5,493 nt of DNA. Source: JBBEDC01 sp040881505. Its GTDB lineage: Bacteria; Patescibacteriota; Andersenbacteria; UBA10190. Location: assembly GCA_040881505.1 (NCBI GenBank), contig JBBEDC010000022.1, positions 1 through 5,493 on the forward strand, given 5' to 3'. Both the position numbers and the translations under genes were made by a program. Position 1 is the stretch's first letter. Each line of letters begins with the position of its first letter. Below, one piece after another: positions 1 through 5,493 of this stretch. The notes below the pieces were generated by a model. The model did no database searches, was not told the origin of the DNA, and saw only the letters and a list, made by a program, of their open reading frames with translations.

Positions 1-2625
1 GGTTTCTGACCCCCATCCATCTCCTCCTGCGCTTTATTGGCGTAAGTCCGTTTAACGTCCTCCAGGTTTCCGTTGTGTCATACTTTCTGCTGGGCCTGCT
101 TGGAATGTACACGTTCTTCAGAATGCGCGCCTTCTCGCAGGCACCAGCTGCGTTAGGAGCTGCTCTCTTTACTTTCAGCGGTTTTGCTATTGGACATCTC
201 AACCACGTCAATTTCTACACCTCCACGATGCTACTTCCCTGGTTGCTCATAGCCGCCTACGCCTTACTACGAAAGCCAACGCTCCTTAATAGCGCCCTCC
301 TTGCCCTCGTTGCTGCCGCAACCGTAGTGAGCGGCCAGCCGCAAATAGTTATGTTCGTGTTTGTGGCCGTAGCCGTTATTGCAGGTGCGTTAGCTATCGA
401 ACACTACTCCGTCGACTTTAAGAAAAAACAAAAGCAGTTATTTCAAACAATAGGACTGACGATACTAGCCGGTGTCATCAGCTTTATGCTATCAACCTTC
501 GCTATTTTACCGCTGTATGAATTTCTACCGCTAACCGAGCGATCAGATGAGCTACCACTGATGGAACGCCTGGAGTTCAGCTACCCACCGTTTCACGCCA
601 TTACCCTGATCCTTCCATACTTCTTCGGCGATCATGAGACGTATTGGGGTCCTAAAGGCTTCCAGGAGCTAGCCGCCTTCACCGGCCTTATACCACTCTT
701 TCTCGCCGGAGCTGCTCTCGTGCGTTGGAAGAAATACAGACCGGAGCGTATTGTCGGTATCTCCTTTGTCGCGCTCGCCATTGCCATGGCCCTCGGAAGG
801 CACTCGGTAATCTACGGATATTTTTCTAACCAACCGTTCCTTACCTCGTTAGGCGTTATTGGCCGCTTCGTATTCTTCTTCAACCTCGGCATGATGCTTT
901 TGGCGGCATGTGCCCTCGAAGACCTCCCCCACATACGAAAACACAAGTGGACCCTACTTCTTTCCATTGGAGCAGGTGTGGCCCTCCTTGTCGGAATACT
1001 CTTCCCTTTCTTTATCCAACTCCAGGCTGACGTTGATATCTACAAACGGTTTACAAGCATCGTAACTTCCGCTGACCCTATCTGGATTGCAGCCATAGCC
1101 GGCCTACTTGTTATCCCCGCCTATGCTGTAGCCGCAAAACGACCAACATTCCAAAAACATATTCAGCTCGGAATTGCGGCTGTGAGTATCGCTACATTAG
1201 TGTTGTATTCTTGGGGGTATAACCCACTATCGTATCGATCAGCGGCTACGGAAGAGGTCGCCTTCGCGCAGGAGCTTCGTGCATATTCCGCCTCACATCC
1301 GACACCCGCTCGCCTCTACTCTCGGCCCGATCTAATCCAAAACGCTTCTGCCTTCAAACACACCGACAGTATCTCTCCGCTGTTCGCGGTATATCAACCG
1401 ATGGTCATTGAGCTCAATAACGCGAGTTGTTTTCGTTTGCCACTGCGATCAAACCCCAATGCGGTTGGAACAATCCAGATTGGCCTTCATACCGACCCGC
1501 TTCAGGACCCAATCCGATCGCTGAAGCTTAGCAGCGTCGAAGCCGGCCTCTCCCCAGAACAGAAAGTCTGCTTTCCACCCGTTCCAGATAGCGCCAGTAA
1601 CGAATACTGGTTATCAGTTACCAGCGAATTTGAAAGCGGAGTNNNNNNNNNNCGCATTACTCTACCAGGATAACGACCAGCCCTCCCATCCCGCATACTT
1701 TGTCCGCACTCCGGATCCAACTCCGCGCCAGTGGGAGCTATCTCGTAAAGAAGCTGTGGTGATCGTCGAACCGTTATTCCCCAAGCAAGTCGATGAGGAA
1801 ATCGCGTTATTAGCACGCCACTTAAATGTCGTAGCAGATAGCTCAAGTGCTCGCTGGATCGGGGCGCTCTCTCTACGGGAGTACCGGGCATTTATTGAGT
1901 TCTTCTTAGCCAACGATCAAGACCCAATTGATGGAGACGGCCTCCACGCGATTCAAAGGCATCGACAAATCGTTGACATGCTGGGTATCACGCACTTAGC
2001 CCAAATCATTCCCCTAACACATGAGGACGGAATGCTGGATGAGGGCTTTGAGCTGGTTGAAAATGTAAGTATTACTAACAAGCGCGGGCGATTGTATGAA
2101 AACCCGCAAGCCTACCCGAAAGCATTTATGGTAAAGCATGGAGTTTGGAAACCAGCTGCTGATGAAATACGAGATCGTATGCGGCTACCGCAGTTTGATC
2201 CTCGCAAGATTGTATACCTCGGCGGACCAAAGCCTCCGAAAAGCCTAGAAGGAGTTGATTGGGAAGCGGTGGAATCTCAGGCCGTAGCTGATACGTCTTC
2301 TCTGAAATACTCAGCAACCATTGATAGATACTCGGCCACCGAAATAGAGTTAACCGTTGAAACGAACGAAGATGCCTGGCTTGTTCTAACCGACTCAACC
2401 ACCCCCCAGTGGCACACAACCATTGACGAACAGCCAGCTCCCTATTATATCGCGTACTCCACCTTTAAAGCCGCCTACATTCCAGCTGGTACTCACCAAG
2501 TGTCCTTTACCTACCACTCGCCGGCTATAGAGCAATCGAAGAAAATATCTTTGGGCGGTCTCGGATTAGTCCTTGTACTCGGCGGCGTAGGAGAAATAAT
2601 CCGCCGAAGCAGGAAGATAGCATGA
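1..2625 (+). CDS. YfhO-family / GT-C-type polytopic membrane protein (5' partial, interrupted by N gap)
   Basis: The reading frame is already open at base 3, so the GTG at 75 is internal and the true start lies left of the window. Up to about 1225 the protein is a string of hydrophobic helices with features typical of YfhO proteins: a GHLNHVNFY segment followed by a helix starting LPWLL, then a SGQPQ segment near 330. A large extracytoplasmic part follows (about 1225-2540), then one last TM helix (about 2547-2604) and a basic RRSRK tail. The segment after the gap carries C-terminal YfhO hallmarks: YENPQAYPKAFMV near 2095, then AWLVLTDSTTPQWHTTID and PAGTHQVSFTYHSP. YfhO proteins are GT-C-fold enzymes implicated in glycosylating lipid-linked or wall polymers; the substrate here is unknown. 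The catalytic N-terminal loop is outside the window. A beta-sandwich-like insertion lies at about 1410-1720. Before the gap codons start at multiples of 3 and after it one base later, so the true gap should be a multiple of three. The family call is firm and the joining is inferred. Confidence 0.85.
1643..1652. other. Assembly gap (10 N) inside the YfhO-type gene
   Basis: Ten consecutive N lie within the coding region. Taken literally they shift the frame: the upstream frame hits TAA at 1671-1673, while the downstream frame runs open to 2625. The upstream side ends with two bases of a codon (GT) and the downstream side begins with the third base of a codon (C). Any true gap of 0, 3, 6 and so on bases therefore restores one protein. 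With zero missing bases the junction would read FESGVALLYQDND, which is plausible as a continuous strand. The N run is best read as a placeholder length, not a biological frameshift. Confidence 0.9.
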
Positions 2626-2632
2626 TTGTGCG

Positions 2633-2638
2633 TATACT
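2633..2638 (+). promoter_or_regulatory. Probable -10 box of a leaderless promoter for the antitoxin gene
   Basis: TATACT matches the TATAAT consensus at five of six positions and ends exactly 6 nt before the ATG at 2645. Initiation would therefore fall at or next to the A of the start codon, giving a leaderless mRNA. No Shine-Dalgarno sequence precedes the ATG. I see no convincing -35 hexamer at the usual 16-18 nt spacing (the bases there are AG-rich), and the upstream TG is one base out of register for an extended -10. The box lies just after the TGA of the YfhO-type gene (2623-2625), so it could serve the toxin-antitoxin pair independently. Confidence 0.5.
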
Positions 2639-2644
2639 CTAACT

Positions 2645-2806
2645 ATGAAGAAATCATCTGCCAAAACTGCAAAAAAGCTTGCTATTACCCCTACGGCTCG
2701 ACAAGCCTTAGCTCGATGGAAAAAAATACGAGGCATCTTTGCTAATGGACCAAGTGATCCAGTTGCGTGGCAGCGCAAAATGAGAAAAGATCGAAAAATC
2801 CTGTAG
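2645..2806 (+). CDS. Small basic protein, probable antitoxin of a PIN (VapBC-like) module
   Basis: This is a 53-residue ORF from ATG to TAG, rich in lysine and arginine. The N-terminus is MKKSSAKTAKK, the middle is ALARWKKIRGIF, and the C-terminus has a DPVAWQRKMRKDRKIL pattern. It ends 3 nt before the GTG of a PIN-domain reading frame, the usual antitoxin-toxin order and spacing. Short antitoxins with a Dxx-W-RKMRK-like tail commonly precede PIN toxins, and the tail would be expected to wrap the toxin active site. No DNA-binding fold can be assigned by eye, although the basic N-terminus could contact the operator. The start is supported by the -10-like TATACT 6 nt upstream and by the lack of any Shine-Dalgarno site. 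The frame is intact while its partner is broken, so it may be an orphan antitoxin. The antitoxin role rests mainly on context. Confidence 0.65.
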   Translation: MKKSSAKTAKKLAITPTARQALARWKKIRGIFANGPSDPVAWQRKMRKDRKIL

Positions 2807-2809
2807 AAC

Positions 2810-3003
2810 GTGTACGTTCTTGATACGAATTGCGTCATCTATTACTCACGCAGCGAACACGCGGTTGTAAGCGAATTAATCACTGGCTAGCATCAGAGGA
2901 GCTGTTATTCACCTCAACTATCGTTGAGGCCGGGCTCTTTTCTTGGTCAGATCTCAACACAAATGATGCGCAAATAGAAGAATTACACACGGTAAAGATT
3001 TAA
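2810..3003 (+). pseudogene. Broken PIN-domain toxin (VapC-like), frameshifted and C-terminally truncated
   Basis: From GTG 2810 the frame reads VYVLDTNCVIYYS, the first PIN strand with its catalytic Asp in the LDTN motif, and stops at TAG 2888-2890. The family pattern resumes one frame away (codons starting at 2881): HWLASEELLFTSTIVEAGLF, which contains the second conserved acid (Glu of TIVEA). It then stops at TAA 3001-3003 after IEELHTVKI. One extra base near 2878-2881 would rejoin the halves, so a 1-nt deletion or sequencing error is likely there. Even when repaired, the product is only about 65 residues, against roughly 120-140 for PIN toxins, and it lacks the later acidic residues that complete the metal site. 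Ribonuclease activity is therefore unlikely. The remnant stops 11 nt from the convergent glycosyltransferase gene, suggesting a rearrangement removed its 3' half. Confidence 0.75.
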
Positions 3004-3014
3004 TACATCTCAAA

Positions 3015-5048
3015 TTACAACAAACGAGATTCTTCTTCGGTCACAACCTGATCCTCTACTAGATATCGTAGCCGAAGAGCCAGATCACCTTCGCCCGCAT
3101 CTTCCGCAGTTAATCGACCGCTCTCGGAAAATACCAAGGAGCTATCGCGATAGTCATGTTCGATAGTGTATCGAATGGTAGGAGCGTTCCCTTCTCTCGT
3201 ACCTGTCGCGTATACTTCGACAAATATCGTATCGCGATCTAAAGCTTCGGGTAAGAGAAGCGTCATCCATTCGTCATTGCCGATTTGAGCAACCGGTGTC
3301 TCCCACCGATGCAATACCGCACCCCGTACATCCCCCTTCACCTCAACAACGAGCGTTCCTGTGGTCGCTTTACCACTGAACGTCGGGATCAACACATCAA
3401 CTCCCGCAATTGGACTGTCGGCAACCAATTTCTGACCAACGCGCACGCCTGGTGTTAACTCGCCGATGTGCCGATCGTATGAACGCTGTGCATACACCCA
3501 CGCATATTCCCTACCGGCTACGCGTGCGACAAACACCGGATCCCGTTTACTGTAGTACTGCTCAACTAAGCCACTAGCCGGATGGTCTTTCGCTCGTCCG
3601 AACATGTTGTTGTATATAACGACAAACTCCGTTTTCGGATGCTCATGAGCTGAATAGTCCAAGACCTCTACCGTAGTGTATGCTTGCAGCTCTTGTGAAT
3701 ACCACGATGCCACCGTTGCGTTCGGATGCTCCTGCGAGAGCCAAGCACCTACTTGCTCTAACCCTTCTCCCCAGCCAGTCTCCTGGCTTACGTTATCCGG
3801 AAACAGTGGATTGCTGTAGGCAATCTCATACGGGTGATACCGCCATACGACCCCGGCCAGATACACGACCACTATGACAGCTAGCACAATTGGCAACTGC
3901 CGCCACCGCTTTGCAAACATACGCCCAATACCAAGCAGGCCTGAGGCGGCTAGGATATCAAGTACGGGGTAAACTGGTAGAATATATCGATCACCCTTTT
4001 TTGCTCCCAGCGTCATCATAATAATGAAAAAGAAGACGAACATTATAAGGAGGAAAACGGGGCGATTACCGCGCGCTGCCAGGCCTTCTTTTTTGATGCG
4101 CCAGAATATATATGCCATTGCTAGCACGGAAAATACCAACGTTATCGGCGTCGTACGCGTAAGCAAAGCGGCCGGATAATGCCAGGCGTTCAGCGTATAC
4201 TCCTCGGCCATATGATGAGGCGTAGCCGCCGCAATACTAATGTCGCGTTTAACAAGCAAAGCGTTTCCTTTGGGATTGGGAACAAAGACGAGAGCCGGCC
4301 AGGTAACAACAATCAGGAGTGCGATAACACCAAGCCAGATGCCAAGATCTTTTCCGCGAGCTACTAGCATGGACCTGCTCAATACATTCTTTCCTTCATA
4401 TACCAACACAACCAGGACCCAGAACGGAATAATGAAGATGGCTGGTATTTTCGTGAGAATAGCAGCCGCGGCCAGAGCTGCGGATATCACCAGCCACGTG
4501 CGGGAATACTGTTCTCGAGCGTAGATAATGACGGCAAGAGCGGCCAGCACCAGGAAACTAGCCAACAAGGCATCCACGTGAGCCACACGCGAGTAGCCGA
4601 TCAAGAACGGATTTAAAGCGATAAATATCCCAGCTAGCCCAGCGACAACCTGCGGTACCAACAAACGCCGAAGCAGGATGTATATAGCAGGAACTGCCAA
4701 TGTGTTCACAAGCGCAATTGGAAACTGAGCTGCTTTGACGAAGTGAATAATGTGCTCCTGAGAAAAAGATATGCCACTTAACGCGGCTTTAACGGTAATG
4801 GCAATCCCGGACATCCAAAGCGTCGTAACGCCCGGGTGGGTGGTCTGCAGCATATCGTTGTACCGACCATCTTGAAACGCCCGGATAAACTCATACGACC
4901 GCGTCATCCAGTTCTTCTCATCAGCCGTTAAAAATGCTCCCAGATCCAAAAGCCGCGGAATAGCGGCGATAAGGAGCAATCCGAGCACGATCCAAATATT
5001 TACCTTGTGGGCCCGGTACAGCCTGTATATACGGTCTACAGATATCAT
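3015..5048 (-). CDS. GT-C membrane glycosyltransferase, GT39/PMT-like, with C-terminal beta-sandwich domain
   Basis: This is a complete 677-residue protein, ATG to TAA. A basic cytoplasmic N-terminus precedes TM1 (about 17-35). The first extracytoplasmic loop carries the acidic TADE motif (D43, E44), the expected GT-C catalytic position, and HPG at 71-73. Further hydrophobic helices run to about 402, with SRVAHVDA (153-160), LTKIPAIF (198-205) and K-GDRYILPVYP (351-361), all typical of PMT/ArnT-like enzymes. The segment HPYEIAYSNPL...GWGEGLEQVGAWL (405-437) starts a soluble extracytoplasmic region. Residues about 530-665 look like a separate beta-sandwich with a G-x-x-x-GQ-x-V opening. Family members transfer a sugar from a polyprenyl-phosphate donor to protein or lipid outside the membrane; donor and acceptor here are unknown. 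The start has no Shine-Dalgarno site but an extended -10-like element ends 6 nt upstream. There is no C-terminal TM anchor, unlike the YfhO-type neighbour. Confidence 0.88.
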   Translation of the reverse strand: MISVDRIYRLYRAHKVNIWIVLGLLLIAAIPRLLDLGAFLTADEKNWMTRSYEFIRAFQDGRYNDMLQTTHPGVTTLWMSGIAITVKAALSGISFSQEHIIHFVKAAQFPIALVNTLAVPAIYILLRRLLVPQVVAGLAGIFIALNPFLIGYSRVAHVDALLASFLVLAALAVIIYAREQYSRTWLVISAALAAAAILTKIPAIFIIPFWVLVVLVYEGKNVLSRSMLVARGKDLGIWLGVIALLIVVTWPALVFVPNPKGNALLVKRDISIAAATPHHMAEEYTLNAWHYPAALLTRTTPITLVFSVLAMAYIFWRIKKEGLAARGNRPVFLLIMFVFFFIIMMTLGAKKGDRYILPVYPVLDILAASGLLGIGRMFAKRWRQLPIVLAVIVVVYLAGVVWRYHPYEIAYSNPLFPDNVSQETGWGEGLEQVGAWLSQEHPNATVASWYSQELQAYTTVEVLDYSAHEHPKTEFVVIYNNMFGRAKDHPASGLVEQYYSKRDPVFVARVAGREYAWVYAQRSYDRHIGELTPGVRVGQKLVADSPIAGVDVLIPTFSGKATTGTLVVEVKGDVRGAVLHRWETPVAQIGNDEWMTLLLPEALDRDTIFVEVYATGTREGNAPTIRYTIEHDYRDSSLVFSESGRLTAEDAGEGDLALRLRYLVEDQVVTEEESRLL

Positions 5049-5054
5049 GGCGCT

Positions 5055-5063
5055 AGTGTATCA
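5055..5063 (-). promoter_or_regulatory. Probable extended -10 promoter for the GT39-like gene (leaderless)
   Basis: On the minus strand the sequence is TGATACACT, followed by 6 nt (AGCGCC) and the ATG. TACACT is a fair -10 hexamer, and TG one base before it matches the extended -10 pattern TGnTAnnnT. A matching -35 is not evident, which is common for extended -10 promoters. The 6-nt spacing to the ATG equals that in front of the antitoxin gene and predicts a leaderless transcript. The TGA in the element is also the stop codon of the preceding 44-codon frame. Confidence 0.5.
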
Positions 5064-5195
5064 CTTAAGCGTGGAGGAGATAAATCGACGCAGGCCAAGA
5101 TACCACGCTCCTGCAAGTAGTATCCCAGCTCCTGTAATCGACACCGCCCACCACAAAATGCGTGGATAATACTCGAGCGTTACCCCGCTATTCAT
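5061..5195 (-). CDS. 44-residue single-TM reading frame: small membrane protein or frameshifted tail of the upstream gene
   Basis: The frame runs from ATG 5195 to TGA 5061. It encodes NSGVTLEYYPRI, then one hydrophobic helix (about residues 14-34, WWAVSITGAGILLAGAWYLG), then a basic LRRFISSTLK tail. By the positive-inside rule the N-terminus is outside and the tail cytoplasmic. The ATG overlaps the stop of the preceding frame by 8 nt with no Shine-Dalgarno site, so translation as a separate gene would need coupling. The alternative, which I slightly favour, is that it is the C-terminal anchor of the upstream protein. Skipping one base near 5193-5199 gives FRIVENNSGVTLEYYPRI, which resembles the final strands of extracytoplasmic GT-C domains. 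The topology would then match the YfhO-type gene: soluble domain, last TM, basic tail. No family is recognised for it as a stand-alone protein. Confidence 0.55.
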   Translation of the reverse strand: MNSGVTLEYYPRILWWAVSITGAGILLAGAWYLGLRRFISSTLK

Positions 5196-5493
5196 TCTCA
5201 ACGATACGGAAGTGCGGCAATTCAGGACATAGATCGCCCGGGGCCGTACCACCCGGACTGTCTTCTCGACGATAATGCACGAGCCACTGGGCCTGCTTTC
5301 CTTCCTCTTCAGGCAGCACAGTAATATCGCTGTACTGATGACTAACGTACTGCAAACGATTCCAGATATGTACGTTCTCAGTAAACACCGGTCCCGCTCC
5401 ACGCAGGCAGGCAATTAGGGAGCGCGTATCGGCTAGGTCTGCGGCAATGTTTGTACGATTACCGAGCGAGAATTCATTGACGCTGCCACCAGT
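5188..5493 (-). CDS. C-terminal part of a probable membrane-anchored (GT-C-like) protein, 5' partial
   Basis: The frame is open from the right edge of the window to TAG at 5188-5190, giving 101 residues. The start lies outside. The visible part is soluble and mixed alpha/beta: a helix-like LADTRSLIACLRGAG, then strand-like PVFTENVHIW, DITVLP and QWLVHYRRED, then a DSPGGTAPGDLCPELPHF loop and a final FRIVENE. It has two cysteines (near 5427 and 5225). This alternation, ending in a short strand pair, is what the extracytoplasmic tails of PMT- or YfhO-like glycosyltransferases look like, and the gene lies directly upstream of and co-directional with one. No catalytic motif is visible, so the assignment is inference from shape and context. 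The TAG overlaps the ATG of the next frame, and a 1-nt frameshift could join the two. Confidence 0.6.
   Translation of the reverse strand, partial: TGGSVNEFSLGNRTNIAADLADTRSLIACLRGAGPVFTENVHIWNRLQYVSHQYSDITVLPEEEGKQAQWLVHYRREDSPGGTAPGDLCPELPHFRIVENE

Noticed and set aside
75..1673. Stand-alone 532-residue protein starting at GTG 75 and ending at TAA 1671-1673
   Set aside because: The frame is open upstream to base 3, so the GTG is internal. The TAA is reached only by counting the 10 N literally; homology resumes in the other frame after the gap.
1630..2625. Separate gene starting at TTG 1630
   Set aside because: The TTG is an artefact of shifting frame before the gap. The downstream sequence is the C-terminal half of the same YfhO-type protein and has no start signal of its own.
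2622..2643. ATGA overlap start of a tiny ORF after the YfhO-type gene
   Set aside because: It encodes only six residues before TAA. The -10-like TATACT inside it is the more meaningful signal.
2566..2838. 90-residue minus-strand ORF across the antitoxin region
   Set aside because: It lies antisense to the end of the YfhO-type gene, the antitoxin and the toxin start, which show family-like sequence on the plus strand. It has no recognisable motif.
2995..3013. AGATTTAATACATCT as a bidirectional terminator or operator
   Set aside because: It is only a short AT-rich imperfect palindrome with a mismatch, too weak for a terminator hairpin and without a following T-tract.
4179..4524. Plus-strand ORFs opposite the GT39-like gene (also 3680-3877)
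   Set aside because: They are fully antisense to a long well-supported membrane protein, with low-complexity translations and no start signals.
5061..5414. 117-residue minus-strand frame beginning near 5414
   Set aside because: Its first 70 or so residues are out of frame with the better-supported soluble domain and are rich in Cys and Arg without family features. Only the last 44 residues look like real protein.

Overview
This window most likely comes from a draft or metagenome-assembled bacterial genome, since it carries a 10-N scaffold gap. Standard bacterial stops are used, TGA among them, so nothing suggests TGA recoding. No gene has a recognisable Shine-Dalgarno site, two genes have a -10-like hexamer exactly 6 nt before their ATG, and there is a small PIN-type toxin/antitoxin pair beside large GT-C membrane proteins. 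Together this is compatible with a Patescibacteria/CPR-like or other leaderless-transcript-rich lineage. That placement is inference; there is no marker gene in the window.

Layout, left to right. (1) <1-2625 (+): one large polytopic membrane protein of the YfhO/GT-C type, entering from the left edge and interrupted by the N gap at 1643-1652. The two sides of the gap are in different frames as written, but they rejoin if the true gap is a multiple of three. (2) 2645-2806 (+): a 53-residue basic protein, probably the antitoxin of a VapBC-like module, behind a probable leaderless promoter. (3) 2810-3003 (+): a broken PIN-domain toxin, with one frameshift and its C-terminal half absent. (4) 3015-5048 (-): a 677-residue GT39/PMT-like GT-C glycosyltransferase with a C-terminal extracytoplasmic beta-sandwich domain. 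(5) 5061-5195 (-): a 44-codon single-TM reading frame. (6) 5188->5493 (-): the C-terminal part of another, probably membrane-anchored, protein. The frames in (5) and (6) overlap by 8 nt and may be one protein split by a frameshift.

The common theme is cell-envelope glycan or glycoprotein assembly. At least two GT-C-fold proteins, likely using lipid-linked sugars outside the membrane, face each other convergently with a decaying toxin-antitoxin module between them. The YfhO-type protein and the GT39-type protein appear to share a similar beta-sandwich accessory domain, suggesting related substrates or surface partners. I see no RNA genes, CRISPR array, insertion sequence or convincing intrinsic terminator. 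The only stretch longer than 300 bases between large genes, 2626-3014, is filled by the antitoxin and the broken toxin.
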